A stretch of 49,851 bases of DNA from Nostoc sp. NOS(2021). GTDB taxonomy: Bacteria; Cyanobacteriota; Cyanobacteriia; Cyanobacteriales; Nostocaceae. Of this stretch, positions 41,121-49,767 are shown piece after piece. Each line of letters opens with the position of its first letter. The first letter of the stretch is position 1. The position numbers and the translations under genes are program-made. The notes below the pieces were generated by a model, which was given only the letters and a program-made list of their open reading frames with translations, made no database searches and was not told the origin of the DNA. The stretch lies in the NCBI RefSeq assembly GCF_017115025.1, contig NZ_JABXKM010000119.1, forward strand, positions 1 to 49,851. Reading direction: 5' to 3'.

Positions 41121-41170
41121 GTAGTAAACAGGCTACCAGCCAGATTTTCCTGGCTGGAGCCGTTTACTAC
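41121..41170. repeat. Imperfect hairpin element
   Basis: GTAGTAAACAGGCTACCAGCCAG (split here for length: GTAGTAAACAGGC, then TACCAGCCAG) pairs with CTGGCTGGAGCCGTTTACTAC around ATTTTC. Its ends resemble those of the element at 5337-5402. It lies upstream of the permease gene. Confidence 0.6.
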
Positions 41171-41283
41171 GAGCCAATTTAATTAATTTTACATTGCGTA
41201 ACATAGTTTGATTTATTCTTGCCCAATTACTTACTTCAAACTGGGCAACTAATACCCGTTTAGCAAACAGTGATTCTCTTTGA

Positions 41284-41721
41284 TTAAGCTTGTTGATTTG
41301 TCTCGATAAAATCCAACATAATTCGCTGATGCATTGCCCCCAAAGGTCGCACTTCGCCAGCCTTTTGCGAATAACAGTTACCTTGGCGAATATCTTCTGG
41401 GGTCAATAACCCCATATCCCAGCCTTCATTCAAAACCAGTTGATTTAATTCCATCAAGAGTGGTGCATGAAAGACATGACGAACAACTCTTTCGTTGGGA
41501 TAACAGCCAAATTCAACAAAGGGCGGTAAATTGTAGCCGATTTCTTCTAAAATTTCTCGCTTCACTGCTACCTCTGGCGTTTCACCAGGTTCGATGTGAC
41601 CGCCAAACAGCGCCCAGTAACCAGGGTAGAGAATACCGGGGATGTTGTCGCGCAGTTGCATGAGAAACTTATCTTTTTGGTAGAGAATTGCGATCGCTAC
41701 ATGCACCGGTTGATTGTTCAT
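41284..41721 (-). CDS. Nudix hydrolase
   Basis: A 145-residue Nudix protein. The Nudix box GHIEPGETPEVAVKREILEEIGY (about 41-63) fits GX5EX7REUXEEXGU in full, so it should bind Mg and hydrolyse a nucleoside diphosphate linked to another group. GYWALFGG just before and an FHAPLLMELNQL strand after are typical. The substrate cannot be predicted. It stands 21 bp from the stop of the upstream lipoprotein gene on the same strand and may be co-transcribed with it. Confidence 0.9.
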   Translation of the reverse strand: MNNQPVHVAIAILYQKDKFLMQLRDNIPGILYPGYWALFGGHIEPGETPEVAVKREILEEIGYNLPPFVEFGCYPNERVVRHVFHAPLLMELNQLVLNEGWDMGLLTPEDIRQGNCYSQKAGEVRPLGAMHQRIMLDFIETNQQA

Positions 41722-41742
41722 ATGTTGATTTTTAATTGCTGA

Positions 41743-42231
41743 TTACTCTTCTTCTAGATAAACTTCCCCCAATTCTTTACCAGCTAAGGGGATACTTCGG
41801 TAGCGAACTTTACCCTTAATCACCACTTGCGCTCCCTTGGCCAGATTCTTTTGATTGGTGACAACCCAAATTTTGCCCGTCGAGTCATTAATTTGATAAG
41901 CCCACTGCTTCATCAGAGGAGCTTGCTTTTCTACCTGACCTTGGATGTAAACTATAGCCTGATTGTCTTGTTCTGGTTTAATTTCTCGAATTGGGGTGAC
42001 ATTGGTACCAATTTTTAAGTTAACCCCATTTAAGCCAGACGAAGGCAAACTACCACAACTACAAAGTCCCACCACCAAGAAAAAAATCAACCCCAGGCGG
42101 TAGGGAACAATGCTGTGTCCGTACAAGAACGGAAGGGACAAATTTCTCGCTTGTTCCATGAAAGCCACTGATTGAGCAAATTTTTGCGTCACTGTTTGCT
42201 TTGTCGCCAGTTTCATCAGGTCAGTTCCCAT
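41743..42231 (-). CDS. Putative lipoprotein with OB-like domain
   Basis: A protein of up to 162 residues. A hydrophobic segment (YRLGLIFFLVVGLCSCGSLPSS) ends with a lipobox-like VVGLC, so the mature protein is probably a lipid-anchored domain of about 105 residues. That domain (AIVYIQGQVEKQAPLMKQWAYQINDSTGKIWVVT, GAQVVIKGKVRYRSIPLAG) looks like a small OB-fold. The start is uncertain: the ATG at 42231 leaves an unusually long n-region, and the ATG at 42159 would be shorter. The Nudix gene follows after 21 bp. Confidence 0.6.
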   Translation of the reverse strand: MGTDLMKLATKQTVTQKFAQSVAFMEQARNLSLPFLYGHSIVPYRLGLIFFLVVGLCSCGSLPSSGLNGVNLKIGTNVTPIREIKPEQDNQAIVYIQGQVEKQAPLMKQWAYQINDSTGKIWVVTNQKNLAKGAQVVIKGKVRYRSIPLAGKELGEVYLEEE

Positions 42232-42516
42232 CTATACTATTCTCTGCGGTTTCAGAAACACACTCTCAACTGAGCAAAAAAATGTTCTAAATTTCATCCT
42301 TAATTCTTTATTCTTCAGATAACGCCGTTGATCTGAGAAAATAAACATTATGGATTTACTGTGAGAGAAACCCGACGACATCAAAGAAATACACAATAAT
42401 AGTTAAAAGTCAAGAGTCAAGAATCAATATTTTCACTCTAGATTTTGGACTGTTGACTCCGCCTAGACCAGAAGCGGCTGAGTTTTGACAAAAGGCGAAT
42501 ATAGCTGGGAATTCTC

Positions 42517-43401
42517 ATGGAAACAAAAACTGCCAAACTCCTTGATGGTAAAGCAATAGCAGCAAAAATTCAGCAAGAACTTTCTGTTGCCATTACACAA
42601 TTACAACCCAAAATTGGACGATCGCCTGGTTTAGCAGTGTTGATGGTTGGCGATAATCCAGCATCAGCCGCTTATGTACGCAATAAAGAAAAAGCCTGCG
42701 CTAAAGTTGGTATCGCCTCTTTTGGTAAGCATTTTCCCGCCCAAACTACCCTTGAGGAGTTAGAAGAGGTCATCGCTGCACTAAACCATGATGAACGGGT
42801 GGATGGCATTCTTGTGCAGTTGCCCTTACCTAACCACTTAGATGCTGTGACTCTGCTACATCAAATTGATCCCGATAAAGATGCTGATGGATTGCACCCA
42901 GTTAACTTGGGGCGACTAGTACGGGGAGAAACCGGTTTACGCAGCTGCACTCCAGGGGGTGTGATGCGACTGTTACAAGAATATGAAATTCCCTTGCAGG
43001 GAAAACAGGCAGTAGTAGTGGGACGCAGTATTTTGGTGGGTAAACCTATGGCGTTGATGCTACTAGAAGCTGATGCCACAGTCACGATTGCTCACTCGCG
43101 ATCGCATGATCTCAAAACCATCACCCAAAATGCTGATATTCTAATTGCAGCAGTCGGTCGTCCTGGACTGATCACTGCTGATATGGTGAAACCGGGCGCT
43201 GTTGTGGTAGATGTGGGGATGAATCGCGTCACCGATGCTAGTGGCAAGAGTCGCTTAATTGGCGATGTCCACTTTGAATCAACCGCCGGTGTAGCAGGAT
43301 TTATCACCCCCGTTCCTGGTGGTGTTGGCCCGATGACTGTCGCCATATTGTTGCAAAATACATTTGCCAGCTATTCCAAGGCGGTAAGAGAAGAAAGATA
43401 G
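42517..43401 (+). CDS. folD: Methylenetetrahydrofolate dehydrogenase/cyclohydrolase
   Basis: A 294-residue FolD, which interconverts 5,10-methylene-, methenyl- and 10-formyl-tetrahydrofolate using NADP. The catalytic [14 protein letters not shown] (Tyr and Lys) is about residues 52-65, [13 protein letters not shown] and [17 protein letters not shown] form the folate site, and PGGVMRLL and [18 protein letters not shown] form the NADP-binding fold. VDVGMNRV and the C-terminal [16 protein letters not shown] are diagnostic. It is cytoplasmic. crtE follows 155 bp later on the same strand, an arrangement also seen in other cyanobacteria as I remember it. Confidence 0.97.
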   Translation: METKTAKLLDGKAIAAKIQQELSVAITQLQPKIGRSPGLAVLMVGDNPASAAYVRNKEKACAKVGIASFGKHFPAQTTLEELEEVIAALNHDERVDGILVQLPLPNHLDAVTLLHQIDPDKDADGLHPVNLGRLVRGETGLRSCTPGGVMRLLQEYEIPLQGKQAVVVGRSILVGKPMALMLLEADATVTIAHSRSHDLKTITQNADILIAAVGRPGLITADMVKPGAVVVDVGMNRVTDASGKSRLIGDVHFESTAGVAGFITPVPGGVGPMTVAILLQNTFASYSKAVREER

Positions 43402-43556
43402 TGATGAGTGAGGAGTGAGAAGTGATGAGTTAAAAGTTAAGAATTATTATTGCTAACTCCTAACTCCTAATTCCTAACTCTTCACTTTTTCAGCCCCACA
43501 GCACCTTAAAATTGTGACGTATAAGACAAAAATCCCAAAATGTCAGGAATTTAAGA

Positions 43557-44489
43557 ATGGTAGCAACTGATAACGTTCAAAAGACACCACCAGAGGAAGC
43601 CACGTTTAACTTAGCAGTCTATCTGAAAGAGCGACAAAAGCTTTGTGATACTGCTTTAGATCAGGCTATCCCGATCATTTATCCAGAAAAGATTTATGAG
43701 GCGATGCGCTACTCGTTATTAGCTGGAGGTAAGCGTGTACGTCCCATTCTTTGCCTTGCTACCTGTGAAATGATGGGTGGAACCATCGAAATGGCGATGC
43801 CAACGGCTTGTGCTGTGGAGATGATCCACACAATGTCGTTGATTCATGACGACCTGCCAGCGATGGATAATGACGATTACCGTCGTGGCAAACTGACAAA
43901 TCATAAAGTCTATGGCGAAGATGTGGCGATTTTGGCTGGGGATGGCTTGTTGGCTCTCGCTTTTGAGTTTGTTGCCATTCAAACCCCCCAAAGCGTCAAC
44001 AGAGAGCTAGTCTTGCAGGTAATTGCCCGTCTTGGTCGGGCGCTGGGGGCAGCTGGTTTGGTCGGCGGTCAAGTTATCGATTTAGAGTCGGAAGGGAAAT
44101 CAAATATTTCCCTAGAAACGCTAAATTTCATTCATAAACACAAAACAGCCGCTCTTTTGGAAGCTTGCGTAGTTTGTGGCGGGATCATAACTGGAGCATC
44201 ACCTGAAGATGTGCAGCGACTGACCCGTTATGCTCAAAATATTGGGCTAGCATTCCAAATCATCGATGATATTCTGGATATCACTGCTACCCAAGAGCAA
44301 TTAGGCAAAACAGCCGGTAAAGACCAAAAAGCGAAGAAAGTGACCTATCCCAGCCTTTGGGGACTTGAAGAATCGCGCTCAAAAGCCCAAGAGCTAGTTA
44401 AAGCGGCTTGTGCGGAATTAGAACCATTTGGGGAGAGAGCCAAGTCACTCCAAGCGATCGCTCATTTTATTACCAGCCGCAATAACTAG
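43557..44489 (+). CDS. crtE: Geranylgeranyl diphosphate synthase
   Basis: A 310-residue trans-isoprenyl diphosphate synthase that builds GGPP for carotenoids, chlorophyll tail and quinones. The first Asp-rich motif is [15 protein letters not shown] (DDLPAMD at 99-105) and the second is [24 protein letters not shown] (DDILD about 237-241). [19 protein letters not shown] is the conserved IPP-binding part. Small residues before the first motif (HTMSLIHDD) are consistent with C20 products. The TAG stop (44487-44489) lies within the first bases of a dispersed repeat (CTAGTACCGC), so the native C-terminus may have been set by that insertion. Confidence 0.95.
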   Translation: MVATDNVQKTPPEEATFNLAVYLKERQKLCDTALDQAIPIIYPEKIYEAMRYSLLAGGKRVRPILCLATCEMMGGTIEMAMPTACAVEMIHTMSLIHDDLPAMDNDDYRRGKLTNHKVYGEDVAILAGDGLLALAFEFVAIQTPQSVNRELVLQVIARLGRALGAAGLVGGQVIDLESEGKSNISLETLNFIHKHKTAALLEACVVCGGIITGASPEDVQRLTRYAQNIGLAFQIIDDILDITATQEQLGKTAGKDQKAKKVTYPSLWGLEESRSKAQELVKAACAELEPFGERAKSLQAIAHFITSRNN

Positions 44490-44650
44490 TACCGCTTTGC
44501 GGGATTCAGAATTCTTATACTGCAAGCGTTTCATGGTTACTGAGCTTGTCGTATCACTTCGTGGAAGCAAGCTACGCGGAGCGTCTCGTAGAGAAGTATT
44601 GATTTGGAATGGGTGGTTTATTTACACCATGCTGTACTAGTACCGCCCAA
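44486..44650. repeat. CTAGTACCGC element, copy 2
   Basis: Second member of the element at 20250-20377, sharing CTAGTACCGC, GCGTTTCAT, GAATGGGTGGTTTATTTA and GCTGTACTAGTACCGC. A CACTTCGTGGAAGCAAGCTACG insertion in its middle is the same sequence found inside the FAD oxidoreductase gene. The remaining spacer up to 44823 shows nothing further. Confidence 0.7.
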
Positions 44651-44823
44651 CGGAATCCAAAATTTAAAATTCAAAAAGCTTATTTGGTAAGCTTTTAGGC
44701 TATTTTGAATAATTGGTCTGTTTCCGCCGTGATGTACTAGGTTAATTTTGGATTTTGGGTTGAATCTAAATGTTTCCTCAACCAACAACTGCTGCTAATA
44801 TTTACTAACCTAACCAAAATACC

Positions 44824-45279
44824 ATGCAGGACATAGGCAACATTTTAGACAACCGCGTGCTGGTGGTTGCTCTGCTAGCTTGTTTAATTGCTCAAGCACT
44901 AAAGCTCGTAATCGAGATCATCAAAAATCGCAAACTGAATGTGCGTGTTTTGGTGACAACCGGAGGTATGCCCAGTGCCCATTCAGCTTTAGTTACAGCT
45001 CTAGCGGCTGGTGTAGGGCAAACACTGGGTTGGGCATCTCCTGATTTTGCCGTGGCGATGATTTTTGCCATCATCGTCATGTATGATGCCGCCGGAGTTC
45101 GCCAAGCGGCTGGTAAGCAAGCTCGTATATTGAATCAAATGATTGATGAATTATTTGATGAAAAACCAGACTTTAGCCAAGACCGTCTGAAAGAATTACT
45201 CGGACATACACCAGTTCAGGTAATAGCTGGGTCGGCTTTGGGTATAACCATCTATTGGTTAGCTAGGTATGCTTATTAG
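44824..45279 (+). CDS. Divergent PAP2/DUF212 membrane protein
   Basis: A 151-residue membrane protein of the DUF212 (divergent acid phosphatase/vanadium-dependent haloperoxidase-like) family. VTTGGMPSAHSALVTALAAGVGQTLGW holds the PSAHSA core; VAMIFAIIVMYDAAGVRQAAGKQARILNQM and KELLGHTPVQVIAGSALGITIYWL are the other marks. Four hydrophobic segments are visible. Members may act on lipid phosphates, but this is not proven. It is downstream of crtE on the same strand, 334 bp away, so a link to isoprenoid diphosphates is possible. Confidence 0.88.
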   Translation: MQDIGNILDNRVLVVALLACLIAQALKLVIEIIKNRKLNVRVLVTTGGMPSAHSALVTALAAGVGQTLGWASPDFAVAMIFAIIVMYDAAGVRQAAGKQARILNQMIDELFDEKPDFSQDRLKELLGHTPVQVIAGSALGITIYWLARYAY

Positions 45280-45336
45280 TCAATAGTCTACAGTCTACAG
45301 TTTATTAACTAATGACTAGTGACTAATGACTAATGA

Positions 45337-45981
45337 CTACAATCGCACAGTTGAGCGCAGCAGAATCACCTTACGACTATTGACTATGCTGGCAACAAAA
45401 CCGCGATCGTTCAGCTTCTGCAATGTGTTGTACGCTTCACTTTGGTTAGTGGTATAAACTGCCAACAAGTAAGGGCGTTGTCCATAAGAAACAAAACCTA
45501 CGTTACCTCCCACTACTTGTTGCACACTATTTACTAGTTCTGGACGGTTGTAATAATCTACCAGCACTGCATAACCCTCTCCTAATGCTTGAGGATTATA
45601 GTTAACAGTCTGCTGAGGTGCCTGTGGCTGTGGCTGCACATCTGCCGTTGTTGGTCGAGTGGTAATTATGGCAGACAAGCCAACAATATTACTGACATAT
45701 CTCGCCCAACGATTGGCATCATCAATTTTGTTAAACCCCCCGACTCGCGTCACAGTTTCGTTGAGATATTTGCAGGTGATGGTCTTAAGTTCAGGTGGTA
45801 AGGCACTACGCAACTGCTTTTGATTATTTGCTGTGGGACTGACTACTAATAAAAGATACTCACCGGCATTTGGTGGTTGACAAAGGGGAATGGCTTGTTG
45901 GGCAAAGACAGAACTCATGCCACCAATCAAAAGAGCGATCGCTAATCCTAAAACACTTGGTAAAGTTTGAAATCTATGCAC
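45337..45981 (-). CDS. Exported SPOR-like hypothetical protein
   Basis: A 214-residue protein with a signal peptide (LPSVLGLAIALLIGGMSSVFA, cleavage before QQ). The mature part has two similar halves (EYLLLVVSPTANNQ...ITCKYLNETVTRVGGFNKIDDANRWARYV and GYAVLVDYYNRPELVNSVQQVVGG...PYLLAVYTTNQSEAYNTLQKL) that resemble SPOR-type alpha/beta repeats. They could bind peptidoglycan, but I am not certain. The start is GTG at 45981, because no earlier or nearby ATG fits the signal peptide. No linked neighbour. Confidence 0.6.
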   Translation of the reverse strand: MHRFQTLPSVLGLAIALLIGGMSSVFAQQAIPLCQPPNAGEYLLLVVSPTANNQKQLRSALPPELKTITCKYLNETVTRVGGFNKIDDANRWARYVSNIVGLSAIITTRPTTADVQPQPQAPQQTVNYNPQALGEGYAVLVDYYNRPELVNSVQQVVGGNVGFVSYGQRPYLLAVYTTNQSEAYNTLQKLNDRGFVASIVNSRKVILLRSTVRL

Positions 45982-46325
45982 AAAAGTTAGATTATGTAAA
46001 TCAAGGTGTCTTAGAAGATTTTATAAGAAAAAAGCTTAAAACCTAGCTACTTCAGTATCGGGATTAAAGTAGTGTAAAAAAATATATTTTGTTATTCCCA
46101 AATAAAATTAGGGAGTGGGGGACAAGGGGGACAAGGAGATTAACAATTCAAAATTCAAAATTCTTGCATTAAAGACATTTTCAGACGGGGATTTAAACCC
46201 CGACTGAAACTTCGCGGAGGCGGAGTGGCTCCGACTCCGCGCTACCTGTATTGTTGGGGTCTTAAACCCTTTGATTTACGATAACCCAATGCCCAATCCC
46301 CAATGCCCCATGCCCCATGCCCAGA
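45982..46325. other. Spacer with second 136-bp repeat
   Basis: A 344-bp interval with AT-rich DNA, GGGGGACAAGGGGGACAAGG filler (46117-46136) and the repeat 46149-46284, followed by CCAATGCCC-type tandem filler. No gene is seen. Confidence 0.5.
46149..46284. repeat. 136-bp repeat, copy 2
   Basis: See 39745-39880. It starts CAAAATTCAAAATTCTTGC and ends TTTGATTTACGATAA. The copies lie 6.4 kb apart in direct orientation. Confidence 0.85.
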
Positions 46326-46655
46326 TTAGGAAACAGTAGCAAGCGATGCCAAGGCATCTGGTATTGCTTCAGAAGGAGCCTGAAATTCTCCAGTGATGAC
46401 GTACTCTAAACGCAGTTTTAACCAAGTAATAAATTGGGGATTAGTGGAAATAATCGCTACTGCTGGTTGGGGACACTTCGCTTTTAGCTCTGTAAACTGC
46501 GGTGCTTCCAAGAAAGCTGGTTGCTCAACCAACCAAAAATCAATTTGTTTTTCTTGTTCGTGGTAGTGACGGGTGCGTTCTTTGAGAACTTCGTGTATCG
46601 GTTCTTCGTGGAGAAGAAAACGTTGACTAGCCAAAACGTAATGGTATGTTTGCAT
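46326..46655 (-). CDS. ycf54: Ycf54-like cyclase assembly factor
   Basis: A 109-residue protein recognisable as Ycf54 (DUF2488): MQTYHYVLASQRFLLHEEP, HYHEQEKQIDFWLVEQPAFLE, KCPQPAVAIISTNPQFITWLKLRLEYVITGEF. Ycf54 is needed for the aerobic Mg-protoporphyrin IX monomethyl ester cyclase in chlorophyll synthesis. The ATG at 46655 has AAGGA five bases before it and gives the normal family length; the frame extends to 46763 but those codons lie in the spacer. It follows the intron-interrupted SnoaL-like gene by 66 bp on the same strand. If they share a transcript, the intron would sit upstream of ycf54. Confidence 0.92.
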   Translation of the reverse strand: MQTYHYVLASQRFLLHEEPIHEVLKERTRHYHEQEKQIDFWLVEQPAFLEAPQFTELKAKCPQPAVAIISTNPQFITWLKLRLEYVITGEFQAPSEAIPDALASLATVS

Positions 46656-46720
46656 TTTCATCCTTTGGTTGCTATGTAAATAATTGAAAGGTACAGAGTG
46701 CAGCCCTGTACCCTTACAAA

Positions 46721-46931
46721 CTAACTTTTGTGGGATTTCTTGAACCAAGAACTGAACGGACAAGCACTTTTCGGGTTTTCAGATTTTGTCTGTTTGCCAC
46801 CAGATGTTAGCTTTTCCAAGAACAGACTATTGTCAAAGTAGTGTTCTAAGGAAACAATCTTCAAGTCATCGGTAACTTTTGCAATGGTCATGCCGATAAT
46901 TTCTACTGTCTCTCCAGTTGGTGCATGGTCT
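46721..46931 (-). CDS. SnoaL-like protein, exon 2
   Basis: The second exon of the gene split by the group II intron. It reads DHAPTGETVEIIGMTIAKVTDD..., LEHYFDNSLFLEKLTSG, and a Lys/Ser-rich tail, ending at TAG. HAPTGETVEI and LEHYFDN are typical of SnoaL-like/ester-cyclase proteins, and they continue the fold started in exon 1. Joining 46931 to 49259 keeps the frame (Y-K-D-H) and gives a 239-residue protein. It cannot be translated with exon 1 unless the intron is spliced. Confidence 0.8.
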
Positions 46932-46977
46932 GGTTGAGTCGATGGGGGATATTATTCCCCGCACCTCTCAGTTAAAT

Positions 46978-47006
46978 CTGGGCGTGCGACTTTCACCGCA
47001 CCCAGC
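46978..47006 (-). ncRNA. Group II intron domain V hairpin
   Basis: Minus-strand GCTGGGTGCGGTGAAAGTCG followed by CACGCCCAG folds into the 34-nt-class catalytic hairpin with the GAAA-type loop and AGTCGCA bulge. It lies 12 bp after the end of the intron-encoded protein, as expected. Confidence 0.85.
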
Positions 47007-47017
47007 TTCCGATGTTC

Positions 47018-48598
47018 TCAGCTTGCGCTTTTGCTCATATGTTTGTAATCGTGGCAACTCTCATGAATTGCTTCTAGATTATTTTTCTTCCAGTTGGCAT
47101 GATTTCCGTCGATGTGGTGTAGGTGAACCCGTTCCTCATCGATGAATTTTAGACCGCAGGAAGCACATCTATGGTTTTGCTTCTTAAGAGCTTTAGAGGT
47201 TTCGCCATCGTAGAACTTGCTTTTGCGTTCGCTCCAGTAGGCTGTATCTCCGTCGTAAGGTGATTTAGTTCCCTTGACAGAAATGTGTTTGTTTTCGGAG
47301 TAGGGAACCTTTGGGAATGCTTTGTCTAGTAATTTCTTGCTAGAGTCGCGGTTTTGATTGGTTTCCTTGTTAAATACCGTGTAAGCTCTTTTTTGGATGT
47401 GGTATAACGAGTTTCTAGACCCGTCCATCTTGCAGAACTTATGGTAGTTTCTCCAACCTCTAACTATTGGAGCCAGCCTTGTGGCTTTTTCCTTAGCACC
47501 ATAATTCGCGTTGTTGACGATGTGTTTTACTTTCTTACGAAAAGCTTTGGAGTTGTCCGCTGAGGGACTACATCTGAACTTTCCGTTTTTCTGGACTTTG
47601 AAGTGCCAGCCGAGGAAATCAAACCCATCTGTCGCGGCGGTAACTTTGGTTTTCTTTTGGCTTACATTCATTCCGCGTTTGCGGAGGAACTCGCTGATTC
47701 TTTCAAGTATCTCTGTCGCATCATCTTCGGGTCGGAGTATAATAACCATGTCGTCCGCGTATCGGATTGATGGTTCTATGATTGACTTGTTTAAAGTATT
47801 GTCGTGTACCTTGCGCCCTCGCCTATACTCGTAGTGGTATCTGTGGATACTCTCAATCCCGTTGAGTGCGATGTTCGCTAATAGTGGACTGACAACTCCC
47901 CCTTGAGGTGTACCCTGTTCGGGGAATTCTGGGTTAACTCCAGCCTTGAGGCATCGGAAAATGCCGAGTTTTAAGCCTTTGGGGGCAATGAGTTCATCCA
48001 TAATTGCTGAGTGATTAATCCTATCGAAGCATTTTTCGATATCGAGTTCAATAACTCGTTTTTCTATTCCTTTGGAGTTGGAGTTTAGGTTTGAAAAGAT
48101 GTATTTTTGTGCATCGTGGGCAGAGCGCCCAGTTCTGAACCCGTAACTCCTAGCGTGGAAAGTGGCTTCGTGTGCTGGTTCAAGTGCATATTTTGCGAGG
48201 CATTGCCAAGCTCTATCCGCGATGGTAGGTATCTTAAGCATTCTGGTTGTCCCATCCTTTTTGGGGATGGGGATTTCCCGTAAGCCTTGATGCTTCCAAT
48301 TTTCACTATTCATTTTCAGTAGTTCTTCAAGGTTGAAGCGTTCCATGAATGAGAGAGATTTCTTACCATCAATACCAGCCGTCTTTTTGCCAGCATTTAG
48401 CTGAGATACAAGTCTAATTGCAAGAAATCGAGCCGAGGTTGATTTTAGAATAAGCTTTTGGAGTAACCGAGCTTTCCGCTTGTCTCCAACAAGAACCGCT
48501 TTGTACACGCGCTTTTGAAGGCGGAAAAGATTTCGGCGGAATTTCTTCCACGGTAGGGCTTTCCAAGATTCACTAGTATGTCTACTGTGTCTAATCAT
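47018..48598 (-). CDS. ltrA: Group II intron reverse transcriptase/maturase with HNH nuclease
   Basis: A 526-residue intron-encoded protein. The N-terminal RT0/RT1 region (LVSQLNAGKKTAGIDGKKSL) leads to IELDIEKCFDRINH, GTPQGGVVSPLLANIALNGIE and the catalytic YADD (280-283), all intact. A maturase X domain follows (LAPIVRGWRNYHKFCK). The C-terminal HNH domain has CASC (478-481), LHHIDGNHANW and ESCH (513-516), so DNA cleavage and target-primed reverse transcription look possible. The length is normal for cyanobacterial introns of this type. The ORF lies in domain IV of the surrounding intron. Confidence 0.95.
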   Translation of the reverse strand: MIRHSRHTSESWKALPWKKFRRNLFRLQKRVYKAVLVGDKRKARLLQKLILKSTSARFLAIRLVSQLNAGKKTAGIDGKKSLSFMERFNLEELLKMNSENWKHQGLREIPIPKKDGTTRMLKIPTIADRAWQCLAKYALEPAHEATFHARSYGFRTGRSAHDAQKYIFSNLNSNSKGIEKRVIELDIEKCFDRINHSAIMDELIAPKGLKLGIFRCLKAGVNPEFPEQGTPQGGVVSPLLANIALNGIESIHRYHYEYRRGRKVHDNTLNKSIIEPSIRYADDMVIILRPEDDATEILERISEFLRKRGMNVSQKKTKVTAATDGFDFLGWHFKVQKNGKFRCSPSADNSKAFRKKVKHIVNNANYGAKEKATRLAPIVRGWRNYHKFCKMDGSRNSLYHIQKRAYTVFNKETNQNRDSSKKLLDKAFPKVPYSENKHISVKGTKSPYDGDTAYWSERKSKFYDGETSKALKKQNHRCASCGLKFIDEERVHLHHIDGNHANWKKNNLEAIHESCHDYKHMSKSAS

Positions 48599-49258
48599 TT
48601 TCTCTTCTAGAGTGAATGTATTCTGAACACCTCAGACCAATTACGGTCTGTCCTACCCTAACTGTGGGGATTCCTCCGCTCGTCTGGTCTACCTGAGATT
48701 CGCCTGTCTCAAGACCCACAGTTAGTTTTTATTCGTTCCCTCGGAGAGATTGATCAGCCACTGCGTTGCGGTGAGGCAGTCCGGTCTTGGGGGTTTCCCC
48801 CATGAGGAACTGCCGAACCCGAAGGGGGGTTCCCCCCGTTGTAGCATGTGGCGTTGTTCCGTTAGATGTAGCCAATTCGGCTGCTGGATTCCCTGGACTC
48901 TTGCCGATAATATACAATTTTTCGGCGGGAATAAGCTCCAGTGAGGTCAGGGGTTATGTGTTGCGCCCTTGCCTCGTAGTAAGTCGCTTTTCTAGGCTCT
49001 GTTTCATCGTAGGAACTCCCTATTAGCGCCAGTGTCAACCCGCAACGGTCGTCTGATTGCGCCCTGTTCCCAGCTTCACTCTACAAGAACCGAGCTTGTT
49101 CGGTGTGGGCAGATGAGGAGTCAATTCTGAGTCTGAATGGCAAGACTTGCACTTGCATCTGACCGAGAGTTCAACCTTTTGATGACAGTAATCTGCTGTC
49201 AGGCTGGCTTAGTTATGTACGGGCTGATTACCGTGATTCACTAAGCAACGAATCGCAC

Positions 49259-49767
49259 TTGTATTCTCCGTTAAAATGTCCCCAATGCCGCCATTTGAAT
49301 GTTACATTCGGTGGCCCTGAGAAAACTTCCACTACTTCCCAAGGGAATCCTTGGGGAAATGTTGTGTGGAAGACTTTTGCGGATGATTCAAAGCTTTCTT
49401 CTGAAGCCTTGTAATGTTCTGAATCAGCCATAAATAAATTGTAAGTACCTTGGGCTGATAAATCTGCTGCGGTGTACTCTACTCCACCATTGCTACTCAC
49501 GCGAAAGTTGTCATTCACAATAGACAACCACTCTTGCGGGTTAGCTTTGAAGGATACCTCCATCTCTAAGGTTCGCACCAAGTTTTGCACGATCGCTTCC
49601 AATGTACCTTCAAGGTGATTGTAGATACTTTCTTGGGCGAGATTCTCTTTGGAACGGGAATAATCAGGCGGTGTCTGATAGCGCCACTCGACATCAGTGC
49701 TTTCTGCTATCACCTGATCCCGATCCTGTACCCAAAGCGGCAGGTTGTTAGATTGTGTTGCGCTCAT
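49259..49767 (-). CDS. SnoaL-like protein, exon 1
   Basis: The first 169 codons plus two bases of the intron-split gene. From ATG 49767 it reads MSATQSNNLPLWVQDRDQVIAES..., with a helix LEGTLEAIVQNLVRTLEMEVSFKANPQEWLSIVNDNF, and ends in the conserved PWEVVEVFSGPPNVTFKWRHWG-HFNGEYK. It fits the SnoaL-like/NTF2 fold, a small-molecule-binding or cyclase fold; the substrate is unknown. The TTG-initiated extension to 49818 is not supported. Without splicing the frame runs into the intron and stops at 49228. The 84 bases to the window end hold only upstream DNA. Confidence 0.8.

Larger units (their letters stand above)
46932..49258 (-). mobile_element. Group II intron with RT/HNH protein
   Basis: A roughly 2.3-kb group II intron on the minus strand. 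The 5' end is GTGCG at 49258, directly after exon 1. Domain V is at 46978-47006 (CTGGGTGCGGTGAAAGTCGC and its pairing arm, with the conserved GTGAAAGTCG), and domain VI at about 46936-46975. The 3' end near 46932 reads CTCAACC; splicing there restores the host frame, though the usual AY end would be one base earlier. EBS1 is probably TTGTAT at 48917-48912, which pairs with the last six bases of exon 1 (ATACAA). The encoded protein is intact, so the intron may be mobile. Confidence 0.9.

Noticed and set aside
40000..45000. Search for tRNA or rRNA genes across this and other parts of the window
   Set aside because: No stretch with a convincing T-loop (GGTTCGAATCC-like) and acceptor pairing was noticed on reading; a covariance search was not possible.
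46656..46763. N-terminal extension of ycf54
   Set aside because: The extra 36 residues are not Ycf54-like and start on a weak codon in the spacer; the ATG at 46655 has a good ribosome-binding site.
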